This document shows positions 24,312 through 36,285 of a DNA stretch of 64,000 bases, in pieces; position 1 is the stretch's first letter, and each line of letters begins with the position of its first letter. Position numbers and translations under genes: made by a program. The stretch spans positions 46,099,491 to 46,163,490 of the forward strand of contig OX104130.1 in assembly GCA_944470555.2 (NCBI GenBank). The letters are read 5' to 3'. Source of the stretch: Heterobilharzia americana (lineage: Eukaryota; Platyhelminthes; Trematoda; Strigeidida; Schistosomatidae). A model generated the notes under the pieces. It was given only the letters and a program-made list of their open reading frames with translations, was not told where the DNA came from and ran no database searches.

Positions 24312-24559
24312 ATGGCTCCATTCAAAATTGTATTCATTCGTCATGGGGAGAGTGTTTATAATGAGGAAAATCGGTTTTGTGGATGGCATGATGCAGACCT
24401 TTCAGCTCAAGGTATAAATGAAGCCAAGCAAGCCGGTCAACTTCTTCGTCAAAACCAGTTCACTTTCGACAAGGCATACACTAGCGTTCTGAAAAGAGCT
24501 ATTAAAACCTTGAATTTCGTTCTGGACGAACTTGATCTGCATTGGATACCTGTAACAAA
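24312..24559 (+). CDS. PGM: PGM exon 1 (residues 1-82 plus 2 nt)
   Basis: Holds the phosphohistidine motif RHGE (residues 10-13) and the 2,3-BPG/substrate-binding segment with Arg62. The donor is GTATGT at 24560; the open frame runs on for 24 codons into the intron by chance. Phase 2 junction completes Lys83 with the first base of exon 2. Confidence 0.96.
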
Positions 24560-27500
24560 GTATGTTATTACGCTTAATGACATTTTTTGTATGTCATCCA
24601 TAGTAGTGAAAGCGTTTTTCTATAGATACTGAAAATGCCTACCAAGCTACTTTATTGCAAAATTTGATCTTAGTCTTTTTATGGTCAGGTGTATTGGTGA
24701 CGTATTCTAGAATATACTTTTCAAAAACGACAGACATTAATTTAGGATTTATGCTGTTAGCATGGTTTTACATTTGCCAAATTGAACAGCACGTATCACC
24801 TGCCAGAACAATGGAATCTCAAGCCATGGACGTATTCTGTGTTACTGAGACGCTTAAAGATCCGAGTGTTGTTATTCACTTGACCTCACGTAATGCGGTA
24901 AGTTTAAGAAATCAGTCTTACGTGTCTGCAAATTGAGTGACTTCCCATAGGCTTAGTTTGGGTGTATCGCATTCAGTTCTAGAACAGAAAGTGAACTTTT
25001 CAAAACCATACCAGTCGACAGCCGGTTGTGCACTATCAGATATGAATTCGTAAGAAGTGAAAAAAGCCATGGCTGACTAATTGACAAAATCAATGTAAAA
25101 TCTCGCACACAGGTGCATCTGCCCAAGTTGTCACACTACAGGAGTACACAAAGAACAGGTGAATAGAAAAACAGTGATACGAAAGTAGATAAAGTGGTGT
25201 GAACATTCATGCTTTAGAAGATATCAAGGAGCTCCATTGTGACCAATTTTCCGCCATATCACCAAGAATCCTCAACCACTTGTTCTTTTCGTCTCGGGAA
25301 CCCCAACAAGGCAGTCTACATTTCCCCCCACATGGCTCAGGCCAACAGTAAGAGACTTCATCGGCCGGTGCTGTGTCATTTGCCAGTGTTTACTGGTAGT
25401 TTCTACCTATGCTATGCTGTCACTGACTACAGTTCGGAGGATAGAAAGAATGAGTTCAACGAAAAGCTGTCAATCTTACTACATGAAGCGAACCGCTCAT
25501 ACATCATCATGGTAACACACGACTTCAACGCTCAAGTGAGGGAACTAAACCGATCGAAAAGGCTCCTTGAAGGGATCTACGATATCACATCTTGACAGAG
25601 TGACAGCTGCTATTGTCTGTTGCAATTTTGTTCTCACAATCACTTGTTTTATGGCCAGCGCTAACTTTATGCATAACCAGAGACTGTCTCCTTTGGCGTT
25701 TGCTGAGATCACAAACAATGGACGCAAATAGGTCATATTGCTATAAAGAATCGTTGAGAAAGGTTCGCAGAGGATTGCTGCTCTTTTGGAGTACCTGACC
25801 GTACCTCGACCTTGGGTTGGTACTAGCAAGTATGTTTGCACCTTAGTGGTAGTAAATGTAGCATCTAAATCTTTATTTGCTCGATTAGCAAATGGAAGCA
25901 TCAGACATGTGTTTAGGAAAGGGGAAGTTAAGCATTTAACTGGTTTGGGGAGCAAATCGCTTCCTGATAAGAACTGGTATAATCTTCAGCCTGCTATAGA
26001 AACAGCGGTAAGTTAGCAAAAACCAGTGGATTTTCGCAACCTTGTCTGAAATGGTTGATGTGAGTAAACTGATTTCAGCTGGCTCTGATCACGATTAAGA
26101 GCAAAGGCAAAATAGACATAAATTGGACAATTTTCATGAGTGGTGGTGGGTGGCGAAAGTGAGGTGCAGAAGACAGTATTATGTAATAATCGACAATTGT
26201 CTAGGCTTCTAAGGGATACTGGTTAAAAGAAAACGACATATGGTGAAAAAATCACAAATAGATCCTCCCCTTACTACGTTTTTCTGCATGCCACTGGAAT
26301 TTTGGGTGGGCAATTTAAAACAGTTCATCTGGCTTGCAGCAACGCTTCAGTCGTCCAGCCTGAAGCCAGCCTAAACCCGTATGAAACAGATGTCGGCCTC
26401 GTGAAATTTCTAGTGAATTACTAAGTAGACTGAAGGTACCAGCTTAGTGTATAGGAATCAGAGGTAGTCCCGTCTGACTACTGTATTTCGCTGACCATTG
26501 CGGTTTATGAGAAAGTTGAAAAGTTTTTGTATGACTGTCGTAGACTAAAGTTTTAGAAACACTGTCTGGGATCCTAGTGTCCATAGTTATCCGATGCCTA
26601 ACTAGTCCTTGAGAACAAGTAAGTCACGAAAACCTAGCAGATTGCAGATCTGGACGAGGTTTGCACCAATAAGATCTTAGACATTCGATAGGTTTCGCAA
26701 CATGGACATACCTACCGGTGGTTGACACTTGCCATATTTCTTGACCTTAAGACAGCTTTCGACTCTATCGGTCCAGATTTGTTGCGCCGCTATCTGACTA
26801 AAGCGAGAACCGAGCAAGCTGGGGATACTTATCAATGGTCTTTACTGAAACTTATCCAGTTGTATAAGGGTTTGTGGAGGTTTGTTGTCTGTAGTAACAA
26901 CCCCTATCCACCCTTCACGCTTAACTGTGTTATAGGTGCATTGACCAACATAACCTCCAGAAGAACACCTGGTTGACTTGAACTACGCACACAACACTCT
27001 CCTGTTAGACTCTGATAAAACGCAGAAATCTCAGTAGATTTGGCATAAGTTTTGCATTTGCCAAATGTTAAATAATGCTTCAGTACTAGTCTGCACCAAC
27101 CTCTTGTTTGAGGATACGGAGGAAACTGGTTGTATGGTTGACCACTTAATGTAATTGGGGAGTTGTATCAAGCCTTGTGGGTTGATTGCTTATGACATTT
27201 CACCTTGGGTAAAAAGGTTCACTCTAGCATTTACCAACTTGCATCATTTCTTGCTTCAGCGAGAAATCCAATTACATATTAAAGGGTGAGTATACTGTGT
27301 TTTATTCCACTCTGTTCTACTGAACTGCTGAGAAATAGTCACTGAAAGTAAAAAAATAGGAAGAGGTTTTTGGCAGGTGTCTTCGTAGCACACTGCTCTT
27401 GTATGATGGAGTCATGCCAAGAACAGGCATACAAAACTAGGCAAGGAAGACAAGTCAGTTGATCAACCTTCAGCGATTGAGGTGATTTAGATACGTTGTG

Positions 27501-30500
27501 CATACCAAGCCACTCTAGGTCAAAGTGCGATGTTAATTGAAGCGGGATTAAGTTAAAGGAAAACTATAGTGGATCAGACCAATACTTGCTATAAACCCAT
27601 GAAGTTCCTGACAGTTAGTGTTAGCTTTGTGTGGTTTTGACTGGCTTTTTGGGGTCCTCGAGACTATATTGATTCCTCTTGATGATATGGCTGAAAATCA
27701 GCCAAGATGGCACTGATATACTCACTCATCCTCAACATCCTAAACACTGTTGACATTCATCTATTTATTCCATCTGCCTTCACAAACATTTTTCTATACT
27801 TAATGTCCTTTTTTCTATCCATTTTCTTTCCTTATGCTCCTCTGAAGTGTGGTAACTTAAACTGACCTACTTCTGTACCGGTTTGTTTTATGTCTTCCAT
27901 CTAGTGTTGTATGTGAATGCATAGTCACGTTAACATATGTTCAACTTTGCGTAAAGAAATCTACGTGTTTATTGAGTTTTATTTAATTTTTGCTCACCAT
28001 AATGAAATGGGATGCTTTTTCTCATTATCTTTTTATCACGTGTCCGTAACTTGTCATGTGACCAAGTTTTGTATGGTTCAAAACGAATTTGTTTAAAGGT
28101 GATTCACTATCATGACCAAAGCATGTGAATCAGTCATTGCTGTGTGACCATCTAAGTTGCTGCACCTCACATAAGGTCATAAGCAAAACGAAAGAAAAAG
28201 GTTAAAGCTCCAATCTAAAATCAAAGGAGGTCATAGTTAGAGAAGAATAGGGGATGAAGCAAATAACGAGATGTAAAATAGCGATTAAGATAAATTGAAT
28301 ATGTGGGTAAATTTGCACCTTCGGGATCAGTTCTTATCTAGACCACCTGTGGCATATAAGTCAACCTAGTTTACTGGTGAATAAGTCTTAGATGTTTGTT
28401 GTAGTACAAAAGAATTAAACAACTTAGAATCATGGTTTAAAAATAAGCAAACTGACAATTAGAGTGTAAAAACAGATTAGTCACTCTTACACTTGGGCTG
28501 TTTGATGTATTATTTTTGATCGCTTTGTGATAAGTCTATCGATTTTCAAACCGTATTCAGAAAACGTGTTGATGTGAGGTTAAGGCTTCAAGTAGTTCTG
28601 TGCCATCAGTTAGCTGTTCGTGAGAATAGTAATTGTCTTCATATTTATGAAAAACAGGCAAAATAAATGCAGGATTAATTATCACAAGAGCAAACAGCCA
28701 CCATGCTATGTAGACATAGTACTCTATCCAAAACACAGACTTGAAATAGTACATTTAAAGACTAGTATTTAGAAATACTATGTTATATTGTGTAATATTT
28801 GTGCATTTTAGAACATGGCGTTTAAATGAGAGAATGTATGGCGCTCTTCAAGGATTAAATAAATCAGAAACTGCTGCTAAACATGGAGAAGAACAAGTCA
28901 AGATATGGAGACGTGCATACGACATACCTCCCCCTCCTGTTGACGTTACCGACTCTCGCTTCCCAGGAAATGAAGCTAAATATGCTGTAAGTTTGTATTT
29001 TCTCATTAATAATTGTCAGTAATGTTGTTTATTGAAATTATGCTCTTTTCCGGGAAATTTTTTCGATACTGCATTTTGTCGTTGTCACTTACATTTGAAA
29101 TGAGCTCAACGTACAACTCAACCATAGTCATGTAGACTTCATCACTGTAACATATCTAGACTGCATTCTCAAGCCAGCCACTTGCTTGAACGTCGGGATT
29201 TTCCAACTGTCTGCATTTCCAGACATGCCTCAAAACATCAGCGATAATCTTATGTGACTGATAATAGGTCTTTGCAGAGTCACCTTTAACTTTCTTTCAG
29301 TTTAAAAGTTATTGTGGTTCATTAAGGTGGGTGGTAATTCAACGTGCGTAACATGCATCAGCCACCTCAAGCGATTCAGGTTTTCAACATCGTTTTACTC
29401 ATATCTCCTGTCTAAGACTATGTCTAACCTCTGTTTTCCTCACATGGTGGCTCCTCGATCTGGGCATTGCTACAAAGGCAACATCTGAAGCATTCTTGCA
29501 TACTCCACATGTAATGAACTTGTTTCGCAGCCGTACAATTGACCCTTAGCATTCGAGTTTAACACAAGCACTGTAAGTGACACAAATAGGCGAAAGTCAA
29601 GTGAACCTTTTGTTATTGTTGTTTCGTTTACCATTGACGCAGCTGCTTTAATATGGCTTCTCAAGCCACTGAGATGGTCAACGCACTGAATGACTTCACT
29701 ATTGTCAAATCATTTGTTCAAGAAAACCAGTCCTGGAGTAACGGTTAGTAGAGGTTGGGTAAGAAGAGAACCAATCCCTGTAGAATCAGATGAAAGTAAT
29801 TATTTGGGAATTGATATTCGAAAATTTTGGAGAATACAATTTAAGATAGTTTGTTTTGGGATCATCAGGATATCTGATTCACTTATAAGCACAAAATAGA
29901 CTACAGAATATTATTCGAAAATGTAGAGACGTAAATTCATTAAGTCTTGCTAAACTTTAGATGTACTCGCCAGCTCATAGTTTCATTTCTCATTTTCGTT
30001 GTCACCTTTTAATTATCGTGATTGTATTCTAATAAATAGAAAAAATACCGTTTGTATTGTAAAATGTTTTGTTTTCAGTTACTTGATATTTCGTGCATAC
30101 CGCGTACGGAATGCTTAAAGGACACAGTACAGCGTGTGCTTCCCGTGTGGTTTGATACTATTGCTGCAGACATCAAGGTAGGCTACAATAAATTCCTACA
30201 TTCATGAGTTTTGTGCATTTGAGGATCCAAGTGCTGACAGTTTTATGTATGCTAATCTTGTTTGTTTTTATGTAGCCTACACCTAGCCGTAGGCTTAGAC
30301 CTACTCCACTTTAATGATAAACGACAATTGTTATTTGTAAAGTGACTTACACCGTATTAAATCCATCCAGTTAAAGACTATTTTCGATTCTGATTAAAGG
30401 ACATTAGATCACAGAATATTTCTCTACTCCGTTTTTTCTTTCATTATACTCTTACGTGCTTGGCTTTTAACTTAACTGCAAGTTTCCATTTACCACTCGA

Positions 30501-33500
30501 TACACATCTTACCAAGCTGTTGGTGAATGTTTTGGATTTTTAATTACGGATGCTGGTGAACCTACAAGTAGGCGACTAGTCTTCAATTACTGAGTTACAG
30601 ATCTAAGCACCGTCCCACTTGCCAAGGCTCGAAAAGACAGGCAGCACGATTTTCACACCACTGTTCCTACTCATTGCACAGTATACGTAGTTTTTGAACT
30701 GAATTTAATTATTTTGATATTACTACCATGCTTAGTAGTTTTGTGTGAGCGAAAGAGTCCTAGATAACTTCTGATCCGAGGCATCGTTTGTTAGAATGAA
30801 TTAATAAAACCTACACATTCGTTTGCTATCGGCCAGTATAGTCAAAAAAGAGGCACAGAACGTACTTTCAAATCATAGAATTGGTTTTGAATGACTGACT
30901 GGTACATAAACTAACATTTGGATGCCCTTATTTACTTAAGAAGTTTCAAGTCCTTTATCAAAGTCACTTTCATGTTGTTGGTTGCCTTGAGGATTTCTAC
31001 TGCAGAAGGTTCTCGAAACAGTATATGTTAAACTGGCTTAATTAGCACTGAAACTGTGTTTGAAAGTATTCTACAGTGCCAGAAAACCAATTTAACGGTA
31101 AATATCAGAAATTATATGTTGACAGTTTCATATAATGAGATGTCGGAAATCAGCATTTTCTGTGACTGAGCATTGTTAATAGTGGTTGTTTGTCGCGTAA
31201 CGAGCATTGCATTTAAGAGATTGACTTCCCTGGGAAATCCAACCGTAATGTTGTTCCCCTATCTTGAAGCATCTTCTGCTGATTTGTTTACGTCTTCGGT
31301 ACATGTAACGTTTCACTTTTACTGAATTCATAATGAATTAACTTTTTTATCTATTCTACAAATTTAGACATGCAAGCGCATTCTTATCGTCGCCCACGGC
31401 AACAGTTTACGTGCTCTTATCAAGTACTTAGACAGTACATCTGATTCAGATATCGTAGAACTCAATATACCTACGGGTTAGTTAAACTGTATTGCTCATT
31501 TTTTCGCACTTGATTGCATATGTTCTAATTGTTTGTTGTTATTATGTAATTAATCCGATTCCTGTTCTGACTAAAGATTGTTGAAAATGTATTCTGGTTT
31601 TATAAATAGTCAAAGGTGATGTGAACATTCTCCTACAGACGAAAGTTAAGTTTAGAGAACTTAGCTCTCCCTAAAATTTTCTGAACCCTTGAAGAAATAA
31701 CTGATATTCTTCTATGCTCCTTAAGTAGTCCATCATATAACCTAGTAACAATCCTTACGGTCGATCCTATGAAGAAATGTAAACTTCCTTCCCCCGTGAT
31801 GCTTGAAAGCCCAGAATTGCCCAAATTTAGGCAAATGAATTCAATAGAACTTCATGTACGGAACACCATTCTCAAATTACATGTATGAGACCCTTTTACT
31901 TTCATCCCTGTGTATCTTAACTTTTCCGGTCCAAACGACTTTAACTTTCTACACTTGTATGTGTGGGAAAATTAGAGATTATATTCTTTTCTGCTTGTTT
32001 CTATGTTCTTTTTACTACTCAGTTATTTATTAATGTTTTCAATGTCAGCTTTTTAGTTTTCATATTCAGCATCCAAAGTGTAAAACTGACTTCCTAAGCA
32101 CAGATTAGAGCCTAAAAATTAAGTTTTAGAGTTATTCTACAACTAGTGTGTCACTCTATGTTTGAGGATCCGGCTCATCAGCTAGTAAATAAAAAACAAT
32201 AATATATAGTTGACGTTATCACTATGAGCATCCTGATATGTCTTCCGAGAAATATTAAAAACTTCGTGGGGAGCTAGACGATTTTTACTGAAAGAATAGT
32301 ATTCAGAGGTTTCAAGTGTTATGCATAGTCAGTTTCCTCCTATGTACAAATGAACACACTACTGATTATCATAAGAGCTTATGCTTTCATTCATTACAAA
32401 TTCTTGTGTCGACCAATCAGTGGCAACAGGGACTTAATAGTTGGTGTTTTCATACCTCACAGCAGGATACTAGGTAACAAAGTGAAAGAACTTTCTGGTG
32501 TCTGCTTAAGCTTTTTGAACTGTGACTAACAACTAGTATGTACTTTGAGGCGCTCCGCAGTTTTCAGTAGTTTCATAGCTGATGTTAGTCCCTGATGAAT
32601 GCCACCTTGAAATCAATCAACCTTCACTAGCAACCAATCGAATTACTGTCCAGTGTTCATTCGTGACTTGCTTCCAGATGACTTTCTCATAATTCTAATG
32701 AGAAGTACTTGGGTCAGCCAAGTCAGGTGTCTAATCATTTATCATAGGTGACTTTAAATGATAGTCACATCAGATTGCGAATTAGAAAATGTAGGAATTA
32801 GTGGACCATTGGATTCTAACCTAGTATCTGAATGGTACCTTGCTTACTGTGAGAACTGACAATCGGGGATTCGATGCCCGTCCGAGTCATAGGTGTACAC
32901 TTCCGAGGAGTCCCATACTAAGATAAAACGGTTGTCCAAGGCAACCCTATTTTATGTTTCTCCAGGTTATGTCGGTCTGGGATAAAACCGCCTTGAAATC
33001 AACTAATCCCTATAAACCACCAGTCGAGATACGCCTTTTAATTCCAAAGTCAAATATAAGACATTTACCCTATCTTAGTATATTAATTTAATCTGTCACA
33101 ACCCTCAACATTGGATCAAAGGCACAGCGTACAAAGTACTTGTTGAGATTTTAGGACAGGTTTAATTAGGGATGCGTAATCTAGTTACAGGATGAACGAT
33201 AAGATACTCGACAACTCTCAGCTAAGAAGGAAAAAGAAATATTGGACTGAAGAAAGTTTACTTTAATCGCGAAGCATGAATCTAGAAGCGGTAGATTATT
33301 ATATTAAAAGTGAAAGGTTAACTAACAGGGAAATATCGTTCTAAGAAGCGGTAAAAACGTGAACGATACATGTGAAGGGGAAAAAAACAATTCGAGTTTT
33401 TTTGTCACAAACTTATGAAAATTATGCATTTTTGGAAATCTAACGGACCAGATATTATGTAATTCAGATAAGACGACATAAAAGTTTAGGAACACGAATG

Positions 33501-33758
33501 TAGAGTAATTCGTTTTTTATTCATTGAAGTAAAAGGAATAAACGAATTCAGATAATTGTGGTCAATTTTGTTATAATGGTTAGTCTCACATCACTTGAAT
33601 AATTTTCATGCACATATTTAATTGTACTTGTTCTAGGTATCCCACTCGTTTACGAGCTAGACAATAACTTAAAACCAATCAAACACTACTATCTCGCTGA
33701 TGAGGCAACTGTTGCAGCTGCTATTGCACGTGTAGCGAATCAAGGAAAAAAGCAATAA
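24312..33758 (+). CDS. PGM: Phosphoglycerate mutase, cofactor-dependent (five exons)
   Basis: Catalyses 3-phosphoglycerate to 2-phosphoglycerate in cytosolic glycolysis and gluconeogenesis, using a phosphohistidine and 2,3-bisphosphoglycerate. Five exons (24312-24559, 28812-28986, 30079-30177, 31368-31476, 33637-33758) join in frame at GT-AG borders to give 250 codons plus TAA, the normal length of animal dPGM. Catalytic residues are all present: His11 in FIRHGES (phosphorylated His), Arg62 in LKRAIK, Glu89 in NERMYG and His184 in VAHGNS. The C-terminal tail ends in a lysine-rich ANQGKKQ. The start is the first ATG and gives the standard N-terminus. Introns are 4252, 1092, 1190 and 2160 nt; the first is filled by a LINE on the same strand. 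The protein closely resembles known Schistosoma PGM; residues differ at scattered positions, so the species is probably not S. mansoni. Confidence 0.97.
24770..24936 (+). pseudogene. LINE endonuclease scrap in PGM intron 1
   Basis: The plus-strand frame encodes [19 protein letters not shown], then [20 protein letters not shown]. This matches the start of the RTE family A endonuclease (the E in VTET is the catalytic Glu position). A similar scrap is at 34370-34520. It lies upstream of, and out of order with, the larger LINE copy that starts near 25090. Confidence 0.7.
25090..27560 (+). mobile_element. RTE family A LINE copy in PGM intron 1, decayed
   Basis: A same-strand LINE relic. 5'-UTR leader at 25095-25230; endonuclease pieces 25239-25595 ([17 protein letters not shown], then VTHDFNAQV, the G-D-F/M-N block with Gly changed to His); linker around 25780-26500; RT motif A region [19 protein letters not shown] (26722-26790). 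Palm and thumb pieces continue to about 27400 (for example ISPWVKRF and IQLHIKGRVYC read in broken frames). At least ten frame breaks or stops. The RT catalytic YADD block was not found. Likely the same family as the copies at 38975-42180 and 43535-45870 (probably Perere-3/SR3-like; the name is tentative). Confidence 0.78.
27740..27920 (-). mobile_element. RTE family A 5'-UTR scrap
   Basis: The minus strand resembles the LINE leader: the plus strand shows GAAGTGTGGTAACTTAAACTG (27844 on), the reverse complement of the leader's CAAGTTGCCACACTTC-type word, preceded by a pyrimidine-rich tract as at 39475-39600. No coding part. Confidence 0.45.
28812..28986 (+). CDS. PGM: PGM exon 2 (residues 83-141)
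   Basis: Acceptor TTTTAG at 28806-28811, donor GTAAGT at 28987. Encodes [16 protein letters not shown], including catalytic Glu89, and the proline-rich loop YDIPPPP. The reading frame ends at a codon boundary. Confidence 0.96.
29040..30060. other. PGM intron 2, partly repeat-like
   Basis: The 29150-29540 part has the less AT-rich composition of LINE UTRs elsewhere in the window, but no coding word or clear match was found. The rest shows nothing. Confidence 0.3.
30079..30177 (+). CDS. PGM: PGM exon 3 (residues 142-174)
   Basis: Acceptor TTTTCAG ending at 30078, donor GTAGGC at 30178. Encodes the conserved [18 protein letters not shown] helix. Both junctions fall between codons. Confidence 0.96.
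31368..31476 (+). CDS. PGM: PGM exon 4 (residues 175-210 plus 1 nt)
   Basis: Acceptor ATTTAG ending at 31367; donor GTTAGT at 31477, a slightly weak match to consensus. Contains [14 protein letters not shown] with catalytic His184. The split glycine codon (G/GT) is completed by exon 5. Confidence 0.96.
32820..33010 (+). repeat. SINE carrying a decayed hammerhead ribozyme core (copy 2), in PGM intron 4
   Basis: A tRNA-like box B region (GGGGATTCGATGCCCG, about 32862-32877) is followed by the hammerhead-like core at 32903-32929: CCGAGGA, GTCC, then AGAT instead of GGAC and AAAAC instead of GAAAC. The tail CCAGGTTATGTCGG... parallels copy 1. Stem II cannot form and the GAAA core is mutated, so the ribozyme is dead. 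Confidence 0.65.
33637..33758 (+). CDS. PGM: PGM exon 5 (residues 211-250, stop)
   Basis: Acceptor TTCTAG ending at 33636. Encodes [18 protein letters not shown], then the mobile C-terminal tail ending ANQGKKQ and TAA (33756-33758). Confidence 0.96.
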
Positions 33759-34144
33759 AGGATTTGGATTTCCTTGAAATTTACTACTTTTGACTGCAGA
33801 GACGGTTTCTCTTAGTGATTCACATTAACACATCATCTTATGGTTACCTTTGATCTGCAGCATTGAGCTAATACATAGTTGAGCCCTTCTTTGCTTTTAA
33901 TCTGACAGCATGAAATCACGTAAATATATTGCCATGATTCGTCTTCATTTATGTATTAAAAAATTAGTATGTCGCTTTCATTTTTAGCAATCTCAAGTAT
34001 TTGTTTCACTTAATAGGCTATAGGGGAATCACATTTGTTGCAGATAAATGAATCCTCAGTGATAACTGTATTTTTGAATAAGGATGGTGAATATTTTACG
34101 CCGCTGCTTATGTGGTTTTAGTTTCTTTCATCGATCAACTTCAG

Positions 34145-34150
34145 AATAAA
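34145..34150 (+). terminator. Candidate PGM polyadenylation signal
   Basis: AATAAA 387 nt after the stop codon. An earlier AATAAA overlaps the stop codon itself and is too close to serve. No other sequence was seen that decides the 3' end. Confidence 0.4.
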
Positions 34151-34289
34151 AATGGCATTCTCATGACATGATTTTAATAAGTTATTGATCAATGCAAACG
34201 ACACCCACACGCTTACAGCACTACACAAAATCCAACCAAACATAACTTTGCCTTCACCTTCTGATACTAGCACTAAACCTCTTACGGCT

Positions 34290-34560
34290 TCCTGAACCTC
34301 TCACTTTGGGACCATTGCCAACTAAACCTTCCTGGTCTCCTAAGACCACGCCGTCGACCTCATATTCGGGCTTTCAACGTCCAAACACTATGCCGAGTTC
34401 AACAGCAGGCATCGCCCAAGAGGACTTCGGGATATCAAGCCATTGGTGTTTGTTGTGCATCGGAGACACGTATTTGGACCCAACCATATGCCAGTACGAG
34501 GTCGTGTATGTATGTGGCGGAACGTGTCGGCCACTTCACTTGTGAAGTTACATCAGCCCA
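34290..34560 (+). pseudogene. LINE endonuclease scrap
   Basis: A plus-strand reading gives HIRAFNVQTLCRVQQQASLA and then ETRIWTQPYAS, matching the N-terminal endonuclease block of RTE family A (N and E catalytic positions in FNVQTL and ETRI). It is broken by frame changes and lies just beyond the PGM 3' end. Confidence 0.65.
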
Positions 34561-34980
34561 GTCGAGGAGATTGCAGACGAAATCTCATGTGGGATACAAA
34601 GGGCCCGTTTGTTATTTTTAAGCTTCCGACCCACCTTGTTGTCCTTTTGCAGCGCATTAGTCATCCACCGGTTTTTCATATGTCTTCTGTAAGTTGCATG
34701 AAGTTTGTCGACATCCGCTGAAGCATGCACTGATACTCTTTTGGTTCTGATTGCAAGCAGGCCACGGTATTGTAAGTGAAACCCTGAGATCTCGTATCGA
34801 TTTTAAGCCACGGTAATCTGGGAGTAGTTAATCTAATTGGTAAGGCTACGCCACAGTATACCACCCCGATGATGTGCTTTTTAGTCTGATGCAGTGTGAG
34901 CGACCTCGGAATTTGGTTGGGTTCGCGGGTTTCCTAGTTGCCCACTGACTAATGGATATGATGTCTGAAGCAGAGCTGCC
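34561..34980. other. Stretch with no recognisable gene
   Basis: May continue the decayed LINE from 34290, but no domain word could be identified. Confidence 0.3.
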
Positions 34981-35244
34981 TTAGAGACAATTCTTGTGTC
35001 CATTTTTTCGTATGGACATTAATTGTTTTTCACATAGTAAACCACTATCATACAAAGCAGCTAACGCATTTGATATGCTTGTGAGATCTTTGAAAGCCCT
35101 TGAGTAACGGTGTAATTGTTGATCGTTACACTCCTTAAGAACTTTTCTTGAACATTTAATATGAGGTCCATTTTCGAGAAAGTCGGATCGCACTGAACAT
35201 GCCATATCACGCTGCAAGCTCTCAGAGAATAATTCATGGTTTGA
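34981..35244 (-). CDS. Candidate exon, unidentified protein (C-terminal?)
   Basis: The minus strand is open for 87 codons from an acceptor-like CATTTAG (AG at 35245-35246) to a TAA at 34981-34983. The peptide has protein-like composition (FLENGPHIKCSRKVLKEC, HRYSRAFKDLTSISNALAAL, GLLCEKQLMSIRKN), with two predicted amphipathic helices and four cysteines. No ATG opens it, so it would have to be an internal or terminal exon. It lies between two convergent genes. No family was recognised. It could be the last exon of a minus-strand gene, a processed fragment, or part of an unfamiliar transposon. Confidence 0.35.
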   Translation of the reverse strand, partial: SNHELFSESLQRDMACSVRSDFLENGPHIKCSRKVLKECNDQQLHRYSRAFKDLTSISNALAALYDSGLLCEKQLMSIRKNGHKNCL

Positions 35245-35259
35245 CTAAATGAGTGCACT

Positions 35260-36275
35260 ATTTATTTCATAATGCGTAGTGGAAGGGTTACTATCATCTT
35301 CATTTATCAATGTAATATGAGCTATACTGTCAGGTTTCTTACAATCAATCTCACCCTCATTGTATCCATCAGAGAAGTATTTACAGAGTCGTTTTCAAAA
35401 CCCGAGAACTTATGGATGTAGATCCTACCTAAGTGTCATCCAGCATTTGATTAAATTTTCAGTAATGCCGCTTCCATTCTGCCTCCATAACGTTACTAAA
35501 CGGCTTGAAATCCTTCACTAGAAAATATCCTTTTTTACTTATCGCCACTTTTATAACCCAATGTCACTTGTTAGATTCTGGTAGTGACTTCTTGATATGA
35601 CCAAAGTTATATATTAATTTAAGTGTAGACGCTTGAACAACAAGATTCAAATTCCATCCCTTGCTGGAAAAGGCTATGTGGTAACAGATGTATTGGAGCA
35701 TCAAGAATATGTTCAAAATACGAGGGTTCCCATGTATCTACAATGGCTTTGGGTATTTTCTAGATTTGAATGTCCTATCGATTTCGTTCCTTCAATCAAT
35801 CTGATACTTACACGTTAGTTCATGTGCTTTCGAATCTCCGGTGCAACATGATTGGTTGTAGGGAGCTTAAGGGATTTTTACGAGGACTATCACAGTCTTA
35901 TTCCACACTATAACGGCAATCTCCAAAACAACCAATTCGCCGTAAACTAGTCGGATGAAATGGGATTGACTGCGTCTCGTCACTTACTAATGTGGTAAGC
36001 CGGAGTCACCTGGGGGGGGGGAGGTATTCATCAACTAGGTATTTAAAGAATCATGACATGAAATCTGAGATCAATAAATTCTCCAAATTGACTAAATGCT
36101 AGTGCCTAAATAGGAAACCGGAACCTCAGATAAGTATCACCGGTCATCTTACCATCTTAAATGCCACTTTACTTATAACTTATTTAGTAACGTTGTTGTA
36201 TAGCTAGGCTTTGAGAGCTTCCGACCGACCTACTCATGGTTCTAAAATACATGTTGCACGAAATCAGTTATTGTC
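35260..36275. other. Intergenic stretch, nothing recognised
   Basis: No credible gene. A run of ten G residues is at about 36013-36022. Confidence 0.35.
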
Positions 36276-36279
36276 TCAT

Positions 36280-36285
36280 TTTATT
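36280..36285 (-). terminator. Candidate DHFR polyadenylation signal
   Basis: AATAAA on the minus strand, about 520 nt after the DHFR stop. No closer canonical signal was seen. Confidence 0.3.

Noticed and set aside
24560..24632. Extension of PGM exon 1 to the in-frame stop at 24632
   Set aside because: GTATGT at 24560 and the exact join to exon 2 give the conserved protein; the extension is intron sequence.
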